A DNA stretch of 50,831 nucleotides from Streptomyces sioyaensis. GTDB lineage: Bacteria; Actinomycetota; Actinomycetes; Streptomycetales; Streptomycetaceae. Every line of letters starts with the position of its first letter. Position 1 is the first letter of the stretch. This document shows, in pieces, positions 25,094 to 33,120 of the stretch. The notes beneath the pieces were generated by a model. It did not search any database, was not told where the DNA came from, and saw only the letters and a list, made by a program, of their open reading frames with translations. Location: the NCBI RefSeq assembly GCF_004122735.1, contig NZ_SDIF01000046.1, forward strand, positions 1 through 50,831. Reading direction: 5' to 3'. Position numbers and translations under genes: made by a program.

Positions 25094-25402
25094 ATGAGTG
25101 ACTACCAGCACGAGGTCGAGGAGCTGGAGCGCGAATCGGCGACCGCCGCGCGGCTCTTCGACGTACGGCGCATCATCGGCGGCCTGTTCGTCGTCTACGG
25201 CGTGATCGTGACCATCGCCGGCCTGACCGCCTCGGACGCGGACCTCAGGAAGGCCCAGGACATCAACATCAACCTGTGGACGGGCGTGGGCATGCTCGCG
25301 CTCGGGGTGTTCTTCCTGGTCTGGCTGAAGCTGCGGCCGACCGTCCCGCCGACCGCCGACGAACTGCGGGCCGCGTCCGAGGACGGCCCCGCGGAGGGCT
25401 GA
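25094..25402 (+). CDS. small two-helix membrane protein
   Basis: 102 aa. An acidic, charged N-terminal helix (YQHEVEELERESATAARLF) precedes two transmembrane segments, about 29-47 and 61-81, then a Pro/Glu-rich tail. Spacing (30 bp) and direction place it in one operon with the SSS symporter, so an accessory-subunit role is possible. Not assigned to a known family. GGAG at 25079-25082 supports the ATG. Confidence 0.75.
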   Translation: MSDYQHEVEELERESATAARLFDVRRIIGGLFVVYGVIVTIAGLTASDADLRKAQDININLWTGVGMLALGVFFLVWLKLRPTVPPTADELRAASEDGPAEG

Positions 25403-25414
25403 GCGCGGCGCCGG

Positions 25415-26137
25415 CTACTGCGGCGGCGGCACCGGATCACCCGGTTCCGCCGCCGTGGCGCGTATCGCCCGGCCGCCCGCCGCCCGGTCCAGCAGCCCGG
25501 TACGCGCCGCCAGCGCGGCGGCCTCCAGCCGGGATCCGACCTCCAGCTTCATCAACACCCGCTGGACATGCGTCCGCGCGGTGCTCGGCGCGATGTCCAT
25601 CCCCGCCGCGATCAGCCGGGTGTCCTCGCCGTCCGCCACCCGCATCAACACCTCGACCTCGCGCGGGGTGAGCAGCTCCAGCAGCCGCGCGCCCTCGTCG
25701 TCGGGCTGCGCCGCCGGATGCAACAACTCCTCGAAGGCCTGCTGCAACAGCTGCGGCGAGACCGCCGACTCCCCCGCCCGCGCCTTCATCATGGCGCGTT
25801 CCACGCCCTCGATCCGCTCGTCGTTGCGAACGTACCCGGACGCCCCGGCGGCAAAAGCAGCGGCGATCCCACGCGGGCTGGGCACCGGCCCCAACACCAC
25901 CACCGCCACCTGCGGCCGCTCCTTCTTGATCCGTACGACCGGGTCGAAGGCGCCCGGCTGGGCGGGCGCGGCGGTGCCCAGCAGACACACCTCGGGCGCC
26001 CGGCTCACCACCAGCTCCGCGGCCCCCACGCTCGGCGCGGCCGCCGCCAGCACGCGATGCCCGCGCAGCTTCAGCGCCGAAGCGAGCGCCTCCGCGAGCA
26101 GACGGTGATCGTCGACCACCATGAGCCGCACGCCCAT
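25415..26137 (-). CDS. atypical (phosphorylation-site-lacking) LuxR-type response regulator
   Basis: 240 aa. The receiver keeps the N-terminal acidic pair (MVVDDHRLLAEAL), but the position of the phospho-acceptor Asp is Gly54 (APEVCLLGTAAP) and the conserved Lys is Arg104 (SGYVRND), so classical phosphorylation is unlikely. The C-terminal LuxR domain is intact: LTPREVEVLMRVADGEDTRLIAAGMDIAPSTARTHVQRVLMKLEV. ATG 26137 has GGAGG upstream; a longer reading of 91 residues is not protein-like. It is convergent with the symporter operon, and its promoter shares the gap with the RHS toxin locus, which it might regulate. Confidence 0.85.
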   Translation of the reverse strand: MGVRLMVVDDHRLLAEALASALKLRGHRVLAAAAPSVGAAELVVSRAPEVCLLGTAAPAQPGAFDPVVRIKKERPQVAVVVLGPVPSPRGIAAAFAAGASGYVRNDERIEGVERAMMKARAGESAVSPQLLQQAFEELLHPAAQPDDEGARLLELLTPREVEVLMRVADGEDTRLIAAGMDIAPSTARTHVQRVLMKLEVGSRLEAAALAARTGLLDRAAGGRAIRATAAEPGDPVPPPQ

Positions 26138-26573
26138 CGAGCAACCTCCCCCGCTCCGGCGGACCCCGGCGCGGCCCCTGGCCGGGCCGCTGTGTCCCCG
26201 GGAAGCTACACGCTCGGCTGCGATACTGCGCCCCCAACCGGGGAGAAGCCCCCGGAATGCTGGAATCCCGGCCAATGTGGGCCGGTTGGCGTTGGTGGGG
26301 GCGTGGCCGGGACTCGACCGAGCCGGGTACGGACCACTCCGAGTACGGACCACTCCGACGACGCCGACCGGCAATTCGCGCCCCCCTCCCCGCCGTTGGC
26401 CGGCACTCACGGTGCAGCCGCATCAAGCCGGACGCCGCACCCCCTCGCCTGGTTGAAATCAAAAAGAACCAGCGGTCGGTATTTCGCCGAAGTGCCTTTG
26501 TCGGCACTGTCGGTGTCGTATGCGAAGGTAGGTTCGACAGGTGAGGAGAAATCGGGGGAGGGACTGATCCGGC
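26138..26573. other. 436-bp divergent gap before the RHS toxin locus
   Basis: Carries the promoters of the atypical regulator (-) and of the toxin operon (+). Visible elements: an inverted repeat CCAACCGG (26234-26241) / CCGGTTGG (26282-26289), and a 16-bp exact tandem repeat at 26327-26358. An A-rich patch (26455-26470) and the start of lower G+C follow. No convincing -35/-10 pair was found. Confidence 0.4.
26327..26358. repeat. 16-bp exact tandem direct repeat
   Basis: GTACGGACCACTCCGA occurs twice without spacer (26327-26342, 26343-26358). The period of 16 bp places copies more than one helical turn apart; possible iterons for a regulator of the flanking divergent genes. Confidence 0.6.
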
Positions 26574-27005
26574 ATGTCATTGGCCGACGAAGTCGCGGCA
26601 GCTCACGCAGGACACCCGAATCCGGCCGCGCTGGTGGGTGAGTTCCGCCGGACGTCGGTATGGGTGCCGATTGTCAACGAATCCCTCATGTCGGCCGAGA
26701 TGACCGGTATCCGCTGGTTGTACGCCTTCTCCGACGACCAGGAACTGACCCGCTTCGCCGTCTCCCGGGGCGCCGGCCCCGAGACCGAACTGCACTACGT
26801 CCGCACGGCCGGTGCCCGTCTACTCGACATCGTCATCCCCGCCATCGAGGGACCGGCGGGCGTGGTGCTGGACGCGGGCAGCGCACAGGCGATGGTGTTT
26901 CCGCCGGTCAGCGGCATCGTCCCGGATTCCGTGGCGGTCGACCTCACCGAGCCGGGCCACACCGGAAGCGGACCCGGAGCACCCATGGCCGGGGGTGCGG
27001 CATGA
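26574..27005 (+). CDS. SseB-like protein of the RHS/T7SS locus
   Basis: 143 aa. Resembles the SseB N-terminal-like domain: NPAALVGEFRRTSVWVPIV, GIRWLYAFSDDQELTRFAVSRG, a GARLLDIVIPAIEGPAGVVLDAGSAQAMVFPPV segment. In actinobacteria such proteins accompany WXG and polymorphic-toxin genes; a chaperone or export role has been suggested but is not established. GGGGGAGGG lies 12 bases upstream of ATG 26574. Its stop overlaps the next start (ATGA), so it heads a coupled operon with the WXG-like and RHS genes. Confidence 0.75.
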   Translation: MSLADEVAAAHAGHPNPAALVGEFRRTSVWVPIVNESLMSAEMTGIRWLYAFSDDQELTRFAVSRGAGPETELHYVRTAGARLLDIVIPAIEGPAGVVLDAGSAQAMVFPPVSGIVPDSVAVDLTEPGHTGSGPGAPMAGGAA

Positions 27006-27619
27006 CATCCGCCGAGGGATACGAGCTCGACCCGGAGGCCCTGAAGCAGGTCACCAAGGGCATCCACGACGCGATCGCGGAACTGAAGGAGCTGGGCTTC
27101 GACACCAGCGCCCAACTCGGCCAGGGATTCGACAAGCTGGCCCTCTCCGGGATGGAGAGCGGTCATGCCGGCGTGAGTTCCGTATTCGATTCCTTCTGTG
27201 AACGCTGGGGCTGGGGCGTCCGCCTGCTCATCCATGAGGCCAACGAATTCGCGCGCCGCCTTGATTTGACGGCCGGGCTTTATCACGAGCAGGAGCAGTA
27301 CGTTTCGACGACGCTGAAGGTCGGGGCGAACGCCCTGCTGATGGGGGACCCGACGATGACGGAGGAACGGCTGAAGCACCGGACGTGGAAGCAGGTGGGC
27401 GAGGACAACGCGGTCACCCAGTTCGACGACGCGGACTGGGACCCCACCTCGGCCAGGTCCCTCAAGGCATTTCATGAAGTCGGGCAGGCGGCGGACCAGA
27501 CGGGCAAGGACTTCTCGACGTCCAAGTGGGCGGGCGACGCGGACCACAACTGGGCCTTGCGGCCACTGAGAACGCCCCCTGCCGGCCAGGCGCAGGCCGA
27601 CGACCACGACGGATCCTGA
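27002..27619 (+). CDS. WXG/ESX-like helical protein of the RHS locus
   Basis: 205 aa. The N-terminal ~100 residues are helical with an early YELDPEALKQVTKGIHDAIAELKELGF helix, a central W-x-W (ERWGWGVRLL) turn and a second long helix, reminiscent of type VII secretion substrates though longer than a classical 100-residue WXG protein. The C-terminal half is acidic and Pro/Ala-rich. It starts inside the preceding gene (ATGA overlap) and ends 65 bp before the RHS gene. Probably a secretion partner or adaptor for the toxin; the assignment is by context. Confidence 0.65.
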   Translation: MTSAEGYELDPEALKQVTKGIHDAIAELKELGFDTSAQLGQGFDKLALSGMESGHAGVSSVFDSFCERWGWGVRLLIHEANEFARRLDLTAGLYHEQEQYVSTTLKVGANALLMGDPTMTEERLKHRTWKQVGEDNAVTQFDDADWDPTSARSLKAFHEVGQAADQTGKDFSTSKWAGDADHNWALRPLRTPPAGQAQADDHDGS

Positions 27620-27684
27620 GTCTCCGCTGCACCGCCACTACCGCACATCCACTGCTGCACAGCACCACTGGGGGTTGGGAACCG

Positions 27685-30600
27685 ATGGGCCTCGGCGACT
27701 TTCTCGGGGACGTCAAGGACGGCATCAATTCCACGGCCGACAAGGTCGGCAACGCCGTCGATGACGTCAAGGAAGCGGCCGGGGAGGCGGTCGGCTACGC
27801 CGCGGACAAAACCGCCGACACTCTCGACTACGTCGGTGCGGAGGGCGCGGCCAAGGCCGTCCGCTCAGCCGGTGCCGACGTCGCCGATGCGCTGGGCGCG
27901 CAGGTCGACGAGCGGCAGCTGGGCGAGAGTGACGACCCCAAGGAACTGATCCACGGCGACGTCGCGAAGATCAATGAATCCGCCGCGCACCTGAAGGACT
28001 TCTACGCGGCCTTCGAACGCGTCGGACAGGGAATCCGCAAACTGGACGCCGGATCCTGGAAGGGAAAGGCCGCCGACAGCTTCCACGAGAAGTTCGACGT
28101 GCACCCCAAACAGTGGATGCGCACCGCGGATGCCTGTGAGTCGGCATGGAAGGCTCTCGATTCCTACGCCGAGACGGTCTCCTGGGCCCAGAAGAAGGCC
28201 CAGGAGGCCATCGACGCGTGGCAGGCGGCCGAGAACAAGAGCAAGAAGGCATTCGACGCCTACCGCCACCAGGTCGATGCGTACAACGCGAAGGCCGACG
28301 CCTACAACGCCGCGCGGGACCAGGGTTCCGACCCCGGGCCCAGGCCCGACAAGCCCGGCGACTTCCACGACCCCGGCAACCAGGGCCGCCAGGCGGCACA
28401 GGAAATCCTCAAGAACGCCCGCAGCCAGCGCAACGAGGCCGCGGAGAAGGCGCAGCACGCCCTCAAGGGCGCCCTGGAACACGCCCCGCAGGCACCGAAG
28501 TTCACCACCGAGGCGGCTTTCGATGTCGCCGACGGCGTCGCGGCCGGCGGTATGAACCTGATGCACGTCGTCGGTGGCGTGGGCAAGGGCCTTGTCGAAA
28601 CGGTCAATCTGGCCCGCACGCTGAACCCGATGGAGCCGTACAACATCGCCCACCCCCATATGTACCTGGCCAACGTCGCCAAGACCTCACTCGGCCTGGC
28701 CAGTTCCGCCGCCCACCCCGGGCGCCTGGCCAAGGGGATGCTCGGCGACGGCTGGGGCAGCGACCCGGGGGACGCGTTCGGGCGCCTCCTCGCCAACCTC
28801 GTCGGCGGCAAGGGCGCCGGCGCCGTCGGCAAGGGCCTGCTGAAGGCGGGGGCGAAGGACGCCGCCAAGGGGGCCGCACGAGAAGCCGTCAAGGAAGGCG
28901 GCAAGCGCACCATCATGGACCGGGCCCGAACCGCCTGGTGCAAGACCTTCGGCAGCGACCCCATCGACATGGCCACCGGCCGGATGATCCTGCCGCAGAC
29001 CGACATCACCCTCCCCGGCAGCCTCCCCCTCACCTTCACCCGCACCTTCGAGTCGTCCTACCGCACCGGCCGCTGGTTCGGCCCGACGTGGATGTCCACG
29101 GTCGACCAGCGCCTGGAGATCGACGCCGAAGGCGTCATCCTCATCGGCGAAGAGGGCAACTTCCTCCTCTACCCCCACCCCGCCGTCGGCGTCCCCACCC
29201 TCCCCCACGAAGGCGACGGCGCACCCCTCGAACTCACCCCGGACGGCGACTACCTCCTCACCGACCCGGTCACCGGCACCCGCCGCTACTTCACCACCTA
29301 CACCGAAGACCTCGCCGTCCTCGACGAGATATCCGACCGCCGCGGCAATCACCACACCTTCGACTACACCGAAGACGGCACGCCGACCGCCATCACCCAC
29401 AGCGCCGGCTACCGCCTCCTGCTCACCACGGACGACGGCCGCATCACCGCCCTCCACCTGGCGGGCGGGGCTCCCGACGGCTCCGACCAACTCCTGATGA
29501 CGTACGGCTACGACGACGCCGGCAACCTCATCACGACCACCAACTCCTCCGGCCTCCCGCTCCGCTTCACCTACGACGACCTCGGCCGCATCACGTCCTG
29601 GACCGACACCAACAACAGCAGCTACACCTACGCCTACGACGACCAGGACCGATGCACCTCCCAGGGCGGCATCGAAGGCCACCTCCGCGCCCACTTCACC
29701 TGGGGCGACCCGGACCCGGTGACGGGACTGCGCACCAACCTCCACCACAACTCCCTCGGCCAGGTCACCCGGTACGAGGTCAACGAACGCCACCAGATCG
29801 TCGCGGAGACCGACCCCACCGGCGCCACCACCCGCACGGTCCGCGACGCGGCGCACCGCATCCTGTCCACCACGGACCCCCTGGGCCGCACCACCCACAT
29901 CGACTACGACCACGCCGGCCACCCGGTCACCGTCACCCTCCCGGACGGCAGCAGCTCCACCACCACGTACGACACCGACGGCCACCCGGTGAGCGTCACC
30001 GGGCCCGACGGCACCACCTGGACCCACACCTACGACGCCGACGGCAACCGCACCTCCACCACGGACCCCAGCGGCGCCACCACCGCCTACACGCACGACG
30101 AACGCGGCCATATCGCCGGCGTCACCGACGCCCTGGGCAACACCACACACCTCTACTGCAACAAGACCGGCCTACCGGTATCGGTCACCGACCCTTTGGG
30201 CGCCACCACCCACTACCGGCGCGACGCCTTCGGCCGCACCACGTCCGTGACGGACCCCCTGGGCGAGACCACACACATGGTGTGGACGGTGGAAGGGAAG
30301 CTCGCCGCGCGCATCGACGCATCCGGTGCCACAGAGCACTGGACATACGACGGCGAGGGCAACCGCCTCACCCACACCGACGCCATCGGCCAGACCACCC
30401 ACTACGAATACGGCCACTTCGACCTGCTGACGGCCCGCACCGACCCCGACGGCGTCCGCCACACCTTCACCCACGACACCGAACTCCGCCTCACCCAGGT
30501 CACCAACCCCCAGGGCCTGACCTGGAACTACGGATACGACGGCGCCGGCCGCCTCATATCCGAGACCGACTTCGACGACCGCGTCCTGACCTACACCCAC

Positions 30601-32499
30601 GACGGCGCTGGCCAACTCGCCACCCGCACCAACGCCCTCGGCGAAGTCACCACCTACACCCGCGACACCCTCGGCCGCATCACACACAAGGACGCGGCCG
30701 GCCTCATCACCACCTACGCCCACGACGCCGCCGGCAACCTCCACCAGGCAGCCAACCCGGACGCCACCGTCACCTACACCCGCGACACCCTGGGCCGCGT
30801 CACCGCCGAGACCGTCAACGGCCGCACCATGACGTTCACCTACGACGCCCTGGGCCGCCGTACCTCCCGCACGACCCCCACCGGCCACACCACCACCTAC
30901 ACCTACGACGCGGCCGGCAACCGCACCACCATGGACATCGCCGGCCACGTCCTCGCCTTCGACCACGACGCCGCCGGCCAAGAACTCACCCGCACCATCG
31001 GCGACCACCTGCAGCTCTCCCATACCTGGGACCCCACCGGCCGCCTCACCACCCAGTCCCTCACCACAGCAGCCACGGGCACTCTCCAGTCCCCCACCGG
31101 GGCGTCCGGGGCACGGAACCCTGCCGCCGACGAAGCACAACGGCTCCTCCACCGCGGCTACACCTACCGCCCCGACGGCAACCTCACCGCGATCGACGAC
31201 TCCCACACCGGCCGCCGCACCTTCGCCCTCGACCGCGCCGGCCGCGTCACCGCCGTCCACGCCACCGACTGGACCGAGACCTACGCCTACGACGAAGCCG
31301 GCAACCAAACCCACGCCACCTGGCCCGACCGCCACGCCAGCCCCTCAGCCCGGGGCGAAAGGTCATACACCGGCACCCGCATCAATCGCGCCGGTGCCGT
31401 CCGCTATAAGCACGACCCCCTCGGCCGTGTGACCCTCCGCCAAAGAACCCGCCTCTCTCGCAAGCCGGACACCTGGCACTACGCCTGGAATACCGAGGAT
31501 CGAATCACGTCCGTCGTCACACCGGACGGCACGACCTGGCGCTACCTTTACGACCCCTTTGGTCGCCGCGTAGCCAAACAGCACCTGCGCAAGGGCGGTG
31601 ACACGGTCGCAGAGTTCACCACGTTCACCTGGGACGGATTGACCCTTTGTGAACAGGCGAATCACACCTCAGGTATCACCGATAATGTAACTCTCACGTG
31701 GAACCATCAGGGCCTAAGAGCGCTGACCCAAACCGAACGGAAATTTACTACGCCGAGCCACGCTCAGGAAAACCAACAGGTCATCGACCAACGATTCTTC
31801 GCGATAGTTACTGACCTGGTCGGCACACCGACGGAGCTACTGTCCGAGTCCGGCGATATTGCATGGCACACGAGAGCCACCGTTTGGGGAACAACCACCT
31901 GGAATGCAGCCGCCACTGCATACACGCCGTTGCGTTTTCCCGGTCAATACTTCGACGAGGAAACTCAGCTACACTACAATTTTCATCGCCATTACGATCC
32001 GAGTACCAGTCGCTACCTGTCGCCTGACCCACTCGGCTTGATACCAGCATCAAACCCGGTCACCTATGTACAGAACCCTCATGCGTCGATAGACCCAATG
32101 GGGCTCAAAGGGTGCAGGTCCCTGAACGATCTAGGGAAAGAGGGGAAAGATGAGCTTGGATACTACCAACCCGGCTCTTCAGAAGGACAACGGCTCGCCG
32201 ATCGCTTGCGCCACGAGGAGGCCAGCTCTCCGTTCCGCGAAGATGGGTTCCTGACCGATGAAGCCATCAAGGAATCAAGGCCAATTATTGCTGCTGAAGA
32301 TATGGGAAACAAACACCTGGTCGGAGAAAATGGAGTCGGTGGCCATTTTCGCGAACAGCCGGGAAATTTCTCCGACTGGAGCAAATATACAACGAAGCGA
32401 TACACCAGCCCCTCAGGAAACTTCGAGGTTCACTTCTACAGAAACCGAGGGACCGGACAAATTCTTCTTTACGACTACAAAGCGAAGTTCGGAGGGTGA
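27685..32499 (+). CDS. RHS/YD-repeat polymorphic toxin with T7SS-type N-terminus and unrecognised C-terminal toxin
   Basis: 1604 aa. Residues 1-~290 are a helical putative T7SS export domain (KELIHGDVAKINESAAHLKDFY; SWKGKAADSFHEKF). About 295-420 is a Gly/Ala hydrophobic connector; from ~425 DPIDMATGRMILPQTDITLPGSLPLTFTR marks the DUF6531-type entry to the shell. About 30 YD repeats (TYDADGNRT, TRDTLGRVT) follow. The RHS-associated core ends at DPMGL, 1470-1474, the expected self-cleavage boundary. The last 130 residues (1475-1604) are the toxin tip, with H1544, H1554, H1583 and conserved-looking WSKYTT and GNFEVHFYRN; I recognise no family. ATG 27685 follows GGGGGTTGGGA. The G+C content falls sharply from about 31340 onward. 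Confidence 0.93.
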   Translation: MGLGDFLGDVKDGINSTADKVGNAVDDVKEAAGEAVGYAADKTADTLDYVGAEGAAKAVRSAGADVADALGAQVDERQLGESDDPKELIHGDVAKINESAAHLKDFYAAFERVGQGIRKLDAGSWKGKAADSFHEKFDVHPKQWMRTADACESAWKALDSYAETVSWAQKKAQEAIDAWQAAENKSKKAFDAYRHQVDAYNAKADAYNAARDQGSDPGPRPDKPGDFHDPGNQGRQAAQEILKNARSQRNEAAEKAQHALKGALEHAPQAPKFTTEAAFDVADGVAAGGMNLMHVVGGVGKGLVETVNLARTLNPMEPYNIAHPHMYLANVAKTSLGLASSAAHPGRLAKGMLGDGWGSDPGDAFGRLLANLVGGKGAGAVGKGLLKAGAKDAAKGAAREAVKEGGKRTIMDRARTAWCKTFGSDPIDMATGRMILPQTDITLPGSLPLTFTRTFESSYRTGRWFGPTWMSTVDQRLEIDAEGVILIGEEGNFLLYPHPAVGVPTLPHEGDGAPLELTPDGDYLLTDPVTGTRRYFTTYTEDLAVLDEISDRRGNHHTFDYTEDGTPTAITHSAGYRLLLTTDDGRITALHLAGGAPDGSDQLLMTYGYDDAGNLITTTNSSGLPLRFTYDDLGRITSWTDTNNSSYTYAYDDQDRCTSQGGIEGHLRAHFTWGDPDPVTGLRTNLHHNSLGQVTRYEVNERHQIVAETDPTGATTRTVRDAAHRILSTTDPLGRTTHIDYDHAGHPVTVTLPDGSSSTTTYDTDGHPVSVTGPDGTTWTHTYDADGNRTSTTDPSGATTAYTHDERGHIAGVTDALGNTTHLYCNKTGLPVSVTDPLGATTHYRRDAFGRTTSVTDPLGETTHMVWTVEGKLAARIDASGATEHWTYDGEGNRLTHTDAIGQTTHYEYGHFDLLTARTDPDGVRHTFTHDTELRLTQVTNPQGLTWNYGYDGAGRLISETDFDDRVLTYTHDGAGQLATRTNALGEVTTYTRDTLGRITHKDAAGLITTYAHDAAGNLHQAANPDATVTYTRDTLGRVTAETVNGRTMTFTYDALGRRTSRTTPTGHTTTYTYDAAGNRTTMDIAGHVLAFDHDAAGQELTRTIGDHLQLSHTWDPTGRLTTQSLTTAATGTLQSPTGASGARNPAADEAQRLLHRGYTYRPDGNLTAIDDSHTGRRTFALDRAGRVTAVHATDWTETYAYDEAGNQTHATWPDRHASPSARGERSYTGTRINRAGAVRYKHDPLGRVTLRQRTRLSRKPDTWHYAWNTEDRITSVVTPDGTTWRYLYDPFGRRVAKQHLRKGGDTVAEFTTFTWDGLTLCEQANHTSGITDNVTLTWNHQGLRALTQTERKFTTPSHAQENQQVIDQRFFAIVTDLVGTPTELLSESGDIAWHTRATVWGTTTWNAAATAYTPLRFPGQYFDEETQLHYNFHRHYDPSTSRYLSPDPLGLIPASNPVTYVQNPHASIDPMGLKGCRSLNDLGKEGKDELGYYQPGSSEGQRLADRLRHEEASSPFREDGFLTDEAIKESRPIIAAEDMGNKHLVGENGVGGHFREQPGNFSDWSKYTTKRYTSPSGNFEVHFYRNRGTGQILLYDYKAKFGG

Positions 32500-32504
32500 C
32501 AAAA

Positions 32505-32864
32505 GTGAAGGTTCGATTCACGGGCGCAGCATCCCACAATGAGGGAATCACCCAGGGGGCGAGCTCCCTGGAGACAGGAATCGAGTACCAGGTATTGGAA
32601 ATCTACACCCAATCCGAAGGTCCCAATTTCATCCGCATCGAGAGTATTCCAGGGCAACTTCCGGGACTTTTCGACTCGCGACTTTTCCATGTCACGCAAT
32701 CCGAAATTCCGATCAATTGGAGAACCTTCATTGGTACGAACGGGGGGATTTCCATCCGCCCTGCCCTATGGCACGCGCCGGGGTTTTGGGAAAGCCTCAT
32801 GGACGGCGAGGAGTGGGCCGTAGGTTGCTATCACGACGAAAAGGAAAAGATCGAATCGACCTGA
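32505..32864 (+). CDS. putative cognate immunity protein
   Basis: 119 aa, no signal peptide. It is the only gene between the toxin tip and unrelated sequence, the standard immunity position. N-terminal strands (KVRFTGAASHNEGI, YQVLEIYTQ, NFIRIES) suggest a beta-rich fold; the C-terminus has three tryptophans (ALWHAPGFWESLMDGEEW) and a charged tail. GTG 32505 is chosen because GGAGG at 32491-32495 lies 9 bases upstream; an earlier GTG (32496) overlapping the toxin stop would abut the SD. G+C about 50%, like the toxin tip. No known immunity family recognised. Confidence 0.65.
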   Translation: MKVRFTGAASHNEGITQGASSLETGIEYQVLEIYTQSEGPNFIRIESIPGQLPGLFDSRLFHVTQSEIPINWRTFIGTNGGISIRPALWHAPGFWESLMDGEEWAVGCYHDEKEKIEST

Positions 32865-32975
32865 ACCGTGAAGCCCCTGCCGAGAAGGTAAACGGCAGGT
32901 CCGGGGCAGTTGCTAGCGTCGATATCGTCGCCGTCCGGCCCCGTCGCCCTCGGCAAGAGCCCCCGCGACGCCCCG

Positions 32976-33070
32976 CACGTCGTCCCCCAACTCCAGCCAT
33001 CGCATCTGCAACTCGTTCCGCTCCGCGATCACCTCCGGCAGCTGGGCATCGAGGCCGGCGACCGTTTGCC
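32976..33070 (-). pseudogene. decayed duplicate of the 3' end of the ABC-F gene
   Basis: On the minus strand this stretch reads VAGLDAQLPEVIAERNELQ then MRWLELGDD, against VAGLDAQLRELTSEKDELE then MRWLELAED at the end of the ABC-F protein whose gene ends at 34128. About 20 of 29 residues agree, and the DNA aligns over ~85 bp with a single 3-base gap. Nothing of the ATPase domains precedes it and no plausible start or SD is present, so it is a remnant, not a gene. It lies between the immunity gene and the next secreted-protein gene. Confidence 0.7.
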
Positions 33071-33088
33071 CAAGAAGCCCTTCTTGGG
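33069..33088 (+). terminator. hairpin after the immunity gene
   Basis: CCCAAGAAG (33069-33077) and CTTCTTGGG (33080-33088) are perfect complements, giving an 8-bp stem with a small loop, followed by TTTCG. It could end the toxin-immunity transcript; it partly overlaps the ABC-F remnant. Confidence 0.45.
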
Positions 33089-33120
33089 TTTCGTCCACAC
33101 AGCGGAAAAGAAGGACATAG

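Noticed and set aside
28146..31409. Long frame of Arg/Pro/His repeats overlapping the RHS gene
   Set aside because: Frame-shifted reading of the YD repeats; composition is not protein-like and the RHS frame is continuous.
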